A DNA stretch of 64,000 nt, from assembly GCA_003281485.1 (NCBI GenBank), contig QCBW01000003.1:1-64000 (forward strand), in the 5' to 3' direction. Below, one piece after another: positions 30,441-38,224 of this stretch; within the stretch, counting starts at the first letter, position 1; each line of letters opens with the position of its first letter. The notes beneath the pieces are model-generated. The model searched no databases. It had not been told where the DNA came from and worked only from the letters and a program-made list of their open reading frames with translations. The translations under genes were made by a program, and so were the position numbers. Source of the stretch: Prochlorococcus sp. AG-347-J20 (lineage in GTDB: Bacteria > Cyanobacteriota > Cyanobacteriia > PCC-6307 > Cyanobiaceae).

Positions 30441-30647
30441 ATGGCTAATTCAAACGTTACTACTGAATCAGGTGGCAGACAGAATATGTTTCCTACTGAG
30501 ACACGTCCTTACATAGATGAGTCTGTTTCTTACGACAGCTACCCACAAAATGCAGAAAAAGTTAATGGTCGTTGGGCAATGATTGGGCTTGTTGCGTTAG
30601 TAGGTGCTTACGTTTCAACCGGACAAATTATTCCTGGCATTTTTTAA
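30441..30647 (+). CDS. High-light-inducible protein (Hli), cassette gene 1
   Basis: I chose the ATG at 30441 (MANSNVTTESGG); the frame is open further upstream, but that part is hydrophobic nonsense with promoter-like DNA. The 68 residues end in the one-helix domain EKVNGRWAMIGLVALVGAYV and the STGQIIPGIF tail typical of cyanobacterial and cyanophage Hli proteins. They protect photosystems and chlorophyll-binding proteins in thylakoids. The stop overlaps the next Hli start (TAATG). Confidence 0.9.
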   Translation: MANSNVTTESGGRQNMFPTETRPYIDESVSYDSYPQNAEKVNGRWAMIGLVALVGAYVSTGQIIPGIF

Positions 30648-30907
30648 TGAGTCCACTTTCAGGTTTCTTAGCCATAATTGTATTCATTACAGCCATCCTT
30701 GTTGCTTATCTTACAAAGCAATTTCAAAACGAAAATTTAAACTATTCATCTTCTAATAAAATGAAAAACACAAACACAAAAGTTAAAACAATTGAGAAAG
30801 AAAAAGTCGTCGCTGAAACACTTAACGGCAGATTCGCAATGCTTGGATTAATTGCTGCAGTTGGAGCATATCTAACAACAGGTCAAATAATACCTGGTTT
30901 CGTTTAA
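30647..30907 (+). CDS. High-light-inducible protein (Hli), cassette gene 2, two helices
   Basis: It starts at the ATG overlapping the previous stop. Unlike the others it has an extra N-terminal membrane helix (LSGFLAIIVFITAILVAYL), then a charged linker of about 35 residues and the Hli helix AETLNGRFAMLGLIAAVGAY followed by TTGQIIPGF. The Hli domain is near-identical in plan to gene 1. The added helix might help it anchor or pair inside the membrane. Confidence 0.88.
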   Translation: MSPLSGFLAIIVFITAILVAYLTKQFQNENLNYSSSNKMKNTNTKVKTIEKEKVVAETLNGRFAMLGLIAAVGAYLTTGQIIPGFV

Positions 30908-30942
30908 AACTTACTATTTAATAAACCTTCAACTCACATAAT

Positions 30943-31071
30943 ATGGAAAATTCAAAATCAACTTATTGGCAAATTGCTGAGAGAACCAATGGAAGAATGG
31001 CAATGATGGGCTTATTTGCATTAGTTGTAAATTATGGCTTATTCGGCTGGATTATCCCAGGAATCTTTTAA
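30943..31071 (+). CDS. High-light-inducible protein (Hli), cassette gene 3, minimal
   Basis: A minimal Hli of 42 residues: YWQIAERTNGRMAMMGLFAL, then VVNYGLFGWIIPGIF. The AERTNGR-MAM core carries the chlorophyll-binding Glu, Asn and Arg residues. It resembles the C-terminal half of 7064-7318 more than the two genes before it, so two Hli subtypes are mixed in this cassette. Too short for most gene callers, but the motif is unmistakable. Confidence 0.88.
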   Translation: MENSKSTYWQIAERTNGRMAMMGLFALVVNYGLFGWIIPGIF

Positions 31072-31072
31072 A

Positions 31073-31252
31073 ATGAATTTAGGCTTACTTTTCCTTAAAG
31101 TTAATACTTTAGGAGTAATAACTCTTTCAGAACTTGATTGGATAACTAATCATCAATCCGAATTTTCTAGGTTAGATATGGCTTTAGTTATTAAAATTGG
31201 CCGTCTTATGGATTCTGGAGTGGTGGAAATCGATAATAGATTACCTGTATAA
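31073..31252 (+). CDS. Small protein at the end of the Hli cassette (59 aa)
   Basis: The ATG lies one base after the Hli stop. The product (NLGLLFLKVNTLGVITLSEL, then DWITNHQSEFSRLDMALVIK) is soluble and mostly helical and ends with GVVEIDNRLPV. I remember it as a regular companion of Hli genes in high-light Prochlorococcus, which fits its tight packing here. Function unknown. A strong terminator follows within 25 bases. Confidence 0.65.
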   Translation: MNLGLLFLKVNTLGVITLSELDWITNHQSEFSRLDMALVIKIGRLMDSGVVEIDNRLPV

Positions 31253-31275
31253 TTTTAAAAAACTTGATCGTTATG

Positions 31276-31313
31276 AGTGTTTGTCAATAGGGATACTGAC
31301 AGACACTTTTTTT
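31276..31313 (+). terminator. Strong terminator of the Hli cassette
   Basis: AGTGT-T-TGTCA, loop ATAGGGATAC, TGACA-G-ACACT and a seven-T run give a stem of ten pairs with one internal mismatch. It closes the transcript 30441-31252. Confidence 0.9.
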
Positions 31314-31455
31314 ATGAGAAAAATTTAAAAAAAGAGATTTTTTCTTAGCTAACAACAATCTCTCAATTACCTAATTCTTACAAGAAAATTTCGAGTAAGC
31401 TCATAGATATTAACTGATTTCTTTTTTTAGTAAATACGCAAAAATACTTTTTTAT

Positions 31456-31671
31456 TTATCTTTTTAAACCACCTCTTTTTATCCATAGGAACCATGTAAC
31501 CCAAATAGGAGGAAGAAATCTGATTAGAAAAGAAATTTTATATATATAAAATGGGGCATTTTCACTTTGAAATAAATTCAATAAAAAAGAAGATATAGTA
31601 ACCCAGAGCAAAATTATTAATATATTTGCTCCCAACAAAGCGAACTTATTTTGTTTGAATATCTTTGGCAT
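31456..31671 (-). CDS. Two-helix membrane protein (71 aa)
   Basis: A basic start (PKIFKQNKFA), helix 1 (LLGANILIILLWVTISSFLL), a short loop and helix 2 (FLIRFLPPIWVTWFLWI) with a basic end (KRGGLKR). Both ends should be inside. It is one of three small membrane genes in a row on this strand (31456-32331). Family unknown. Confidence 0.45.
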   Translation of the reverse strand: MPKIFKQNKFALLGANILIILLWVTISSFLLNLFQSENAPFYIYKISFLIRFLPPIWVTWFLWIKRGGLKR

Positions 31672-31726
31672 AAGGTAAATTTTTTATTCTTAATTTTAAA
31701 TAATCTCCTGAAATAATCATACATTT

Positions 31727-31978
31727 TCAAAAAAACTTCAAATTTAGAATCCATATCCAAATAAAAAAAGTACTAAATTTCAACCCCTCTCCAAATAACA
31801 ATCCAAAAGCGATAGGAGGAGAAAATATTAAAAAAAGAATAGAGAATAAACTAAATAAAGCGAAAGATCCTCTTAGAAAAAGATTTTTTCTTTTTTTTCT
31901 TCTTAGGTTTTTTAAGGTATTCCACTCCCATTCGATAAACCTATAGAACTTTTCTGATAATAAAAATAAATACTTCAT
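31727..31978 (-). CDS. Membrane protein with very basic loop (83 aa)
   Basis: An amphipathic N-terminal half (FLLSEKFYRFIEWEWNTLKN) leads into a basic stretch (LRRKKRKNLFLRG) and then two hydrophobic segments (ALFSLFSILFLIFSPPIAFG and FSTFFIWIWILNL). Probably a membrane hairpin with a cytoplasmic domain. Family unknown. Confidence 0.45.
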   Translation of the reverse strand: MKYLFLLSEKFYRFIEWEWNTLKNLRRKKRKNLFLRGSFALFSLFSILFLIFSPPIAFGLLFGEGLKFSTFFIWIWILNLKFF

Positions 31979-32031
31979 TACTATTATTAATTTCTATCGG
32001 CTTTTCTTATTTATAAAATTAATTTCGCTTG

Positions 32032-32331
32032 TTAGCAATAAACTTTTTTCCCTTCTTGAGAAAGATAGTAAATTCTATTTTCTGAACTTAAAAAGAAAGT
32101 TAATCCCTTATATTGGGATCTTTTAAATTTTTCTAATCTAAATTTATGTAAATCCCAATTATCTGTACTTAAATCAGGATTATTTTCTTGCTCTTTAAAA
32201 AAGGGAAAAGAAGATGGGATAATTTTTGTTTTTTTTACTGAACTTTTTCTTTGCTTTAAATAAAAAAATGTAAAAGAAAAAAATATTAAAATAAGAATAA
32301 GAAACAAAATAATTATTAAAGTATTTGTCAT
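32032..32331 (-). CDS. Membrane-anchored protein (99 aa)
   Basis: The ATG at 32331 is preferred to a TTG two codons upstream. One long N-terminal helix (TLIIILFLILILIFFSFTFF) is followed by a hydrophilic domain with KQRKSSVKKTKIIPSS, NWDLHKFRLEKFKRSQYKGL and SSENRIYYLSQEGKKVY. The soluble part looks like a small domain with a C-terminal strand pair. No family recognised. Confidence 0.5.
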   Translation of the reverse strand: MTNTLIIILFLILILIFFSFTFFYLKQRKSSVKKTKIIPSSFPFFKEQENNPDLSTDNWDLHKFRLEKFKRSQYKGLTFFLSSENRIYYLSQEGKKVYC

Positions 32332-32495
32332 TGTCAATTTATGTATTTTTAAAAAAATTTATTTTCAAAAATCAATACTGTTTCAAAATAACGTTTTTTG
32401 AGTAAGTAAAAAATCCTATTTTCATATTCTTGTATTTTTGAATACTTATCAAGCACTTATGGAAATAAGAATATAAAAATAGTCGCTTTTTCTAC

Positions 32496-32642
32496 ATGAC
32501 ACAAAATTCAATGAATACTCCTTATGCCAAAAGAGTAGCAGAAAAATTTAGAGAATCTAAAAACTACTTAAAAACAAACGGTTTTATTAGATCAACTAAA
32601 CATTTACTAGAAGATATTGAAAATACAGTTGAAAAAAATTAA
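32496..32642 (+). CDS. Small soluble helical protein (48 aa)
   Basis: TQNSMNTPYAKRVAEKFRES, then KNYLKTNGFIRSTKHLLEDI and ENTVEKN: two basic helices with a turn at TNGF. Composition and helix periodicity support coding. I believe similar short proteins occur in other Prochlorococcus, but this is from memory and gives no function. Confidence 0.5.
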   Translation: MTQNSMNTPYAKRVAEKFRESKNYLKTNGFIRSTKHLLEDIENTVEKN

Positions 32643-32947
32643 AGTTAATTTCATAAAACATTTAAAAGATATATTATGAATATTTTTATGGTCTACCTAA
32701 TATTATTTGTCTAATATGAATTTTTTTCGGATTAGTTTTTTTTTAATTACCGATCTTTAATTTAAAATTAAACTTTATAATTCAATAGTTTAATATCAAG
32801 TTTAATTTTTAAGTTAATATATTTTATAAAAATATTTAATAATGCAATTTTTTACCTCTCCAAGAATTTAAAATAAATTCCAATACTCTAAAAATATTAA
32901 ATATCAAAAAACTAATCTCTAATCTACAAATAAGAATTTTTCTAACA
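32643..32947. other. 305-bp gap before the TPR lipoprotein
   Basis: Extremely AT-rich, with no gene. From about 32886 the frame of the TPR protein is open upstream of its ATG without a standard start codon, so the true lipoprotein start could lie here. Confidence 0.3.
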
Positions 32948-33724
32948 ATGTTGATTCTTTTGAGTATATCTTCTTGTTCATTCCTTGATTCAAGAAATAA
33001 ATCATCAAAAGAAAAACATACCATTATCAATAAAGAAATAATAAAAAACTATTCTAAAGCAATTGCAAAAAACCCTAATAATTTTTTCTTTTATTTAGAA
33101 AGAGGAAAGTCTAGACAAAATTTCGGGGATTTTAAAGGGGCTATAAAAGACTTTAATTACTCATTTAAACTTAATCCAGATAAGAAATTTATTTTTTATA
33201 GAGCAAATGCAAAATTTGATTACGGAGACTATTCAGGAGCTATTAAGGATTATGAGAAAGTGATTTCCATAAAAGATTTAAGAGATGAAATTTTTTTTAA
33301 TATTGGTTCTGCAAAATTAACAAATTTAAACTATCAAGGAGCTATTAAAAATTATTCTAAAGCAATTTTATATGACGAGAGTGATTCATATGCTTATGTA
33401 AATAGAGGAAATGCAAAATTCAAATTAAATGACTTTGAGGGAGCGATTGAAGATTACAGCAAATCATTATCTATAAATAACAAGTCTTTCATTTCTTTTA
33501 ATAATAATGGCGTTAGTAAATATAAGTTAGGCAACTTCAAAAGTGCTTTAGAAGATTTTAAAAAGTCGTTAAAAATAAATCCTAAAAATTACAATACACT
33601 ATACAATAAGGCTCTTACTTATTTGCAATTAAAAGACAAAAAAAAAGCTTGTATTGATTTAAAAAAATCAATCAAGCTTGGTAAAGAGGTTTTTGAAGAT
33701 GAATATTTAAAAATTTGTAATTAG
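32948..33724 (+). CDS. TPR-repeat lipoprotein
   Basis: The protein begins with a short hydrophobic segment ending in a lipobox-like SISSC (Cys at residue 10), so it is probably lipid-anchored in the envelope. About six tetratricopeptide repeats follow (for example AIAKNPNNFFFYLERGKSRQ and SFKLNPDKKFIFYRANAKFD, with GDYSGAIKDYEKV and KLNDFEGAIEDYSKS), each about 34 residues with Gly-Ala and Asp/Asn-Pro at the usual places. TPRs scaffold protein complexes. The leader is unusually short, so the start may be further upstream. It overlaps its convergent neighbour by 4 bases. Confidence 0.82.
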   Translation: MLILLSISSCSFLDSRNKSSKEKHTIINKEIIKNYSKAIAKNPNNFFFYLERGKSRQNFGDFKGAIKDFNYSFKLNPDKKFIFYRANAKFDYGDYSGAIKDYEKVISIKDLRDEIFFNIGSAKLTNLNYQGAIKNYSKAILYDESDSYAYVNRGNAKFKLNDFEGAIEDYSKSLSINNKSFISFNNNGVSKYKLGNFKSALEDFKKSLKINPKNYNTLYNKALTYLQLKDKKKACIDLKKSIKLGKEVFEDEYLKICN

Positions 33725-34041
33725 TCTTCTGCTATTAAAGCTTCTAAAGCTTCTACATCAGCTTGTAAATCAGCAGTAGGTAGACCTGCAGCAGCAGCCT
33801 CAGCTAATTTTCTTTTTTTAAAAGATAATTTAACTTTTGCTTTTTTAACTTTTTTAGCTTTCTTTGCTGCAGCAGAATTACCCCCTCCTCCGCCTCCACA
33901 TGCTAATAAATTTTCATTTTCCAGTTCGTATTCAACTTTCTCTGAAAGATGACTTGCAAGTAGTTCACTACCTAGAAAAAAACTTACTGGCAAAGCAAAA
34001 AACGCACCAATAGTAAATCTGAGAACTTTGTTTAACTTCAT
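33721..34041 (-). CDS. Secreted Gly-run, Lys/Ala-rich protein (106 aa)
   Basis: An N-terminal hydrophobic segment (about residues 7-30) serves as signal or anchor. An acidic stretch (SEKVEYELENENLL) leads to a Cys plus six glycines (ACGGGGGG). Then comes a Lys/Ala-rich part (NSAAAKKAKKVKKAKVKLSF) and an Ala/Leu/Glu helix (ADLQADVEALEALIAED). The Ala-Cys-Gly-Gly site could be a cleavage or lipidation point, but the residues before it are charged, unlike a normal lipobox. I recall similar CGGGGG proteins in Prochlorococcus without known role. Confidence 0.6.
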   Translation of the reverse strand: MKLNKVLRFTIGAFFALPVSFFLGSELLASHLSEKVEYELENENLLACGGGGGGNSAAAKKAKKVKKAKVKLSFKKRKLAEAAAAGLPTADLQADVEALEALIAED

Positions 34042-34142
34042 TAATTAAATAAAATTTTGAATATCCTATATTGCCAATCAAAACATGTAAAGTTGTTTAG
34101 TGTTTTTTAAAAACATGATTAACAATAAGTTACAAATATAGT

Positions 34143-35423
34143 TTATTTTTTTATCAAATCTATCAACTCCAGTGCAAGTATGGAACTAATTTCACTCGCA
34201 GCAAATTCTGTAAAATGACTATAATCTAAAAACCAATTGGTAGCTTCTGCTTTTTGGGAATAATCCAAGAAAATTATATTTTTATGATTTTTCATTTCAC
34301 TAAACAAAGTTTCTCTGTAATCTTTCTCTATTAATGACATCTCCCTCTCAAGAATTTTAATTGGGAATCTTGGACTTTCTACTAAATGTTTAATACCAAT
34401 TAAATATTTATAATGACCTCCATTTAATTGCTCCTCTGATAGAGAACTAAAGTAATTTGGTGCATAAACATAAATATATTGACTATCAATCTCAAAATTA
34501 CTGGTTGCGATTATATTTCTTAGAGTTGATTTAATTGAATATCTTTTTATCTTCTCATATTCTTGCAAATCCAAATTAAAACTATCATTTATAACATTTT
34601 TAAGATTCTTATTTTGATTATTAGACTGGATATCTATTGTTAATTGAACTTTTTCGTAAACCCCCGGCTTTATTTTTTTAATTAATGCTAGATTTTCAAT
34701 ATAAGAAAGGATTCTACTATTTGTCTTTATCGAAGTTAAGAATGAAAAAATACCACTTTTAATATTTCCTAAAGAACTACTTGTTATAAAATTTATATAT
34801 TCAATGCTTAATTTGTTAATCATCATTCCATTTGCAAAACTATATTTACTTTCCTTTTTATTATTTGCAGTAGATAAAAGCCTTATAAAATTCCAAAAAT
34901 CTTGAATCCCTCCAAAGCTCAAAATAAGATCCGCTGGAGGCAACTTATTATTATAAGGTTCTGAATTTAAATATCTAAAAGTCTCAACATGTTCTTGCCA
35001 TGTATTAAAACCTGAGTAAGCAGCATTTACAAGATCAATAGAAGGATCCTTCATTCTTAAGTAATTTTCTAATTGACTAGCAAAGGTTTTCTCATTATTA
35101 AATCCATATAATCCTTCTCCCATGGCTACACTATTTCCCAAAAGCAATACACCGTAGGTATTTTCTAATTTATTTTTTGTTTCATATGGAGTCTTAATAA
35201 AACCATTTTCATCACAAATTAAAAAGTCTAAATTTTCTGGATTACTATCCTTTTTATCACAATTATTCCGCCAGCCAGTAAGAGAATCATAAATTGTTCT
35301 ACTCACAAATTTATTATTTGATTTGTTAAACAAAAGAATTGATATTTCTAAAACAAAAATGACCACTGGGAAAAGCAAGATGGTATAAATAAATATTTTT
35401 ACAATTTCGCTTTTTCTCCTCAT
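34143..35423 (-). CDS. Membrane-anchored SGNH-hydrolase-like protein
   Basis: The 426-residue protein has one N-terminal helix (about residues 8-31) and a large outer domain. The blocks LLLGNSVAMGEG (GNS at 96-98, the usual GDS), LSFGGIQDFWNF (GxxQD for the usual GxND) and the C-terminal LDYSHFTEFAA (DxSHF with catalytic Asp-x-x-His) follow the SGNH order. Such enzymes deacylate or modify surface sugars and lipids. Asn and Gln at the oxyanion positions depart somewhat from the consensus. It lies in a group with a carbamoyltransferase, which points to cell-surface or secondary metabolite modification. Confidence 0.65.
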   Translation of the reverse strand: MRRKSEIVKIFIYTILLFPVVIFVLEISILLFNKSNNKFVSRTIYDSLTGWRNNCDKKDSNPENLDFLICDENGFIKTPYETKNKLENTYGVLLLGNSVAMGEGLYGFNNEKTFASQLENYLRMKDPSIDLVNAAYSGFNTWQEHVETFRYLNSEPYNNKLPPADLILSFGGIQDFWNFIRLLSTANNKKESKYSFANGMMINKLSIEYINFITSSSLGNIKSGIFSFLTSIKTNSRILSYIENLALIKKIKPGVYEKVQLTIDIQSNNQNKNLKNVINDSFNLDLQEYEKIKRYSIKSTLRNIIATSNFEIDSQYIYVYAPNYFSSLSEEQLNGGHYKYLIGIKHLVESPRFPIKILEREMSLIEKDYRETLFSEMKNHKNIIFLDYSQKAEATNWFLDYSHFTEFAASEISSILALELIDLIKK

Positions 35424-35588
35424 AGAAACAAATATGAATTGGGATTGTATTCATTTTAAAAAAAATATTCAAACTTACAATTTAAAATCAAGCATTTCCT
35501 TAATTAAATATACAAGGTTAATATTTGTTGAAAGAAAATATATAAAATTAAATTTTTCTAAATTTTAAAAATATTTTAAAGTTAGAAT

Positions 35589-35753
35589 TTATATAGCTAT
35601 ATATGTGAAAGGGACAATTGCTTGAACAACACTTATAATCAATATAGTGATAATTGCAAGTAAGATTGCAGTTATTAATGCGGCCTGAATAGGTGTTGCA
35701 TTCTTCCAAACAGAAAATACTATATGTTTTAAAAATCGGAAAAAATTAAACAT
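35589..35753 (-). CDS. Small membrane protein behind the carbamoyltransferase (54 aa)
   Basis: An amphipathic start (FNFFRFLKHIVFSVWKN), then a long helix (ALITAILLAIITILIISVVQ) and AIVPFTYIAI at the end. It begins 9 bases after the carbamoyltransferase stop. The size, place and VPFxY-type ending recall DUF5989 proteins, which in other bacteria accompany NodU-type carbamoyltransferases; this is a resemblance, not a proven match. Confidence 0.6.
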   Translation of the reverse strand: MFNFFRFLKHIVFSVWKNATPIQAALITAILLAIITILIISVVQAIVPFTYIAI

Positions 35754-35762
35754 TTTGTAAAT

Positions 35763-37499
35763 TTAAAGTTTTTTAATTAACAATCCATAGTCAGTTAATA
35801 GATAACGCAATGAAGTTCGCATGCAAACCATAAGTCCATCAATTAAATCAAAGCATGTTGGATCTCCACTCACATTTAAAGAGGAATTAGCCAAGATCTC
35901 AATGCCAATGGGCTCTAAATTATAAAGTAACTTATCAAAAATGCTATCCTTTTCTATAATTTGAATTCTTGCCGTTCCGTCAACATGAGTCGTAGGGAAA
36001 TCTAAAGAAATATTTCCTTTAAGGCATTTACAAGTTGCGCTCATAGATTTATAACAGTCTAAAAGTTCAGGTCGAAGTTCAAAATATTTCTTTGCAGTTT
36101 CATACCTCATTACAGGTGCAGTAGGTCTAAAAGGACTTCTGTTCTTAATCACTGTATTTAAGTTTTTCACAGCATCTTTATTTTTACCATCGCAAATCAG
36201 AGACCTGTTACCAAGCGCTCTTGGTCCTGTTTCACTTTGAGATAAGATCGTTCCTATTATCTCTCCAGATTTTATAAGCTCTGCAGCTTTTAAGAAAGCG
36301 TCATCTTCATTTCTCTCTAAAAAATTAAATTCATTAATTATGATTTTTTCTGTAAGTTTTTTTTCATTATATTTCTCTTTCATGGAGGGAAATAAAGAAG
36401 GCTTCGGAATAAATGAATTCTTAAAAGAATTGGATTTTATGTAACAGTATAAGGCTGCTCCAATAGCACAACCAGCATCTCCAGAACTTGGAGGAATAAT
36501 TATCTCATCGACAAATGATAATTGTGCAAGACTCTCTATTGAAGCTGAATTCATAGAGACCCCACCTGAAAAAACAAATCTTCTTGAACTAGTTAACTGG
36601 TTAGCATGCATAAAAATTCTTCGAAGCAAATAAACAGTTAAATCTTGAGCTCCTCTAGCTATGTTTGCACATCTCTTGAAGTCATCATCTCCAGGCACAA
36701 GCGGAATAAAGGGGTTGCGCGCAGGTCCTAACAAATCCTCTAATTTACTACTGTATGAATTTGATATTGATAAATGATAATCAAAATAACTCATATCAGA
36801 AGATAATTTATTAGAGCTAGAGTCCCAATCCATTAAACCTTTTACTAATTTGGCTGATTTACTATTAGGGTCACCATAGGCAGATAAACCCATTACTTTA
36901 TATTCCCCTTCATTAACTATGAAACCCAAAAAATCAGTGATAGCTGAATAGAAAAGTCCCAAAGATATAGGATATTCACACGCCCATAATTCATTAATCT
37001 CATCCAAGTCAACTACTTGACTAATTGATGCAGTACTTCTATCACCAAAACCATCTACAACTATAGAGCAAATATTTTTCTTAGTTTTAGAGTATGCAAG
37101 AGCAGTTAGTGTATGTGATAAATGATGATCAGAATAGATTAGTTTTTTTTCCAAGCCTTTAAATTGTTTTGCAAGGTCTAGATAGCACGATAAAGATGAA
37201 TGGTTAAAATTACGAAATTGATGTGAAAGGAAAGCAAGACTTTTGGGCATATTTAAAGAGGCTTCTTTTACTGTATGGAGAAAAGAACTTAATGGTCTTT
37301 CATAAAATGCAACTTTTTCAATATCCTTAATTTTAAGATTACTTGAAATAAGTATTTTTTTTATTGACCTCCTTGGGAATGATTTATCACCCTTAATCCG
37401 ACTTAAAGATTCTTCTTTGCAAAAATCAATAAGATTTCCATTCTTATCAACCAATGCTGCAGACGACTCATGATTATATCCAGTAATACCAATAAACAT
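35763..37499 (-). CDS. NodU/CmcH-type carbamoyltransferase
   Basis: These enzymes move a carbamoyl group from carbamoyl phosphate, via carbamoyl-AMP, to a hydroxyl of a sugar or antibiotic. The 578 residues show the N-terminal Kae1-like domain (GITGYNHESSAALVDKNG, then YSDHHLSHTLTALAYS with the metal-binding His near 125-130, and VSMNSASIESLAQ) and the YrdC-like C-terminal domain (SETGPRALGNRSLICD, RSPFRPTAPVM). Length and motifs are complete. It follows a ferritin-like gene by 25 bases and precedes a tiny membrane gene by 9. The acceptor is unknown. Confidence 0.9.
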   Translation of the reverse strand: MFIGITGYNHESSAALVDKNGNLIDFCKEESLSRIKGDKSFPRRSIKKILISSNLKIKDIEKVAFYERPLSSFLHTVKEASLNMPKSLAFLSHQFRNFNHSSLSCYLDLAKQFKGLEKKLIYSDHHLSHTLTALAYSKTKKNICSIVVDGFGDRSTASISQVVDLDEINELWACEYPISLGLFYSAITDFLGFIVNEGEYKVMGLSAYGDPNSKSAKLVKGLMDWDSSSNKLSSDMSYFDYHLSISNSYSSKLEDLLGPARNPFIPLVPGDDDFKRCANIARGAQDLTVYLLRRIFMHANQLTSSRRFVFSGGVSMNSASIESLAQLSFVDEIIIPPSSGDAGCAIGAALYCYIKSNSFKNSFIPKPSLFPSMKEKYNEKKLTEKIIINEFNFLERNEDDAFLKAAELIKSGEIIGTILSQSETGPRALGNRSLICDGKNKDAVKNLNTVIKNRSPFRPTAPVMRYETAKKYFELRPELLDCYKSMSATCKCLKGNISLDFPTTHVDGTARIQIIEKDSIFDKLLYNLEPIGIEILANSSLNVSGDPTCFDLIDGLMVCMRTSLRYLLTDYGLLIKKL

Positions 37500-37524
37500 C
37501 TTTAAAATAATTTTTTAATTAAAG

Positions 37525-38220
37525 TTAGAGAACAGATTTAGATGAAATATTCATAAGATTTTTTCCTTCTCTTTTGTATTCATCTAAATCTAATTTGTTC
37601 GCCATAAATCCTGCTAAAAAAGCCACACCTTTGTATAAAGGAGTAAGAAGCCTTTCTAAAAACTTTAAATTAGCATCATATATTTTTCTTCCTTTATTAT
37701 TTAAAGTCTCTTTGGTTCGGTAAATCATTAACTGCCAAGGTTGTAAAGCAGGATAGTGATTTAAGAAAAATTTTTTAGCCATACCATGGTGCAATAATTC
37801 ATCAGACATAATATTTGAAATTTTTAACCCTTCTTTAGTATATGGGCCCACCAATTTTAGTATTTTCTCAAAAGATGACTTAGCTAAAAGTTCGTTTGTA
37901 TAAACAAAGGCTATGAAGTCTTTTAAATGCATATTCTCAATTAAAAAGCCCTTATTTGATATGTAGCCCTTTTTTATCAATGAAGGGGCCACAAATCTAA
38001 ATTTCCTTGCAATTTCTACTGAAGATTTCTTGCCTCTGGTAGAAAGCATTTTAAAAAAACATTTAGCATGATTATATTCATCTTTAGCATGCATAAAATA
38101 ACCAAATGCTTGGTTTGGCTTTTCTGTTTTTTTGCATGCTGCAAGCATTTCTAAGGCAGACGCTAATTCAGCATGTGCCGTTTCATAAAAAATTGGTAAG
38201 TGAGAACGGTTGTTTTTCAT
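37525..38220 (-). CDS. Ferritin-like di-iron protein (231 aa)
   Basis: A four-helix core carries carboxylate/His motifs typical of di-iron sites: AHAELASALEM, then KDEYNHAKCFF (ExxH type), YTNELLAKSSFE and SDELLHHGMAKKF. I chose the ATG that starts 4 bases beyond the ychF stop; an ATG four codons earlier would overlap ychF by 8 bases. It sits between ychF and the carbamoyltransferase on one strand, so the three may form an operon. An oxygenase, oxidase or ferritin-like role cannot be told apart by eye. Confidence 0.7.
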   Translation of the reverse strand: MKNNRSHLPIFYETAHAELASALEMLAACKKTEKPNQAFGYFMHAKDEYNHAKCFFKMLSTRGKKSSVEIARKFRFVAPSLIKKGYISNKGFLIENMHLKDFIAFVYTNELLAKSSFEKILKLVGPYTKEGLKISNIMSDELLHHGMAKKFFLNHYPALQPWQLMIYRTKETLNNKGRKIYDANLKFLERLLTPLYKGVAFLAGFMANKLDLDEYKREGKNLMNISSKSVL

Positions 38221-38224
38221 AATA

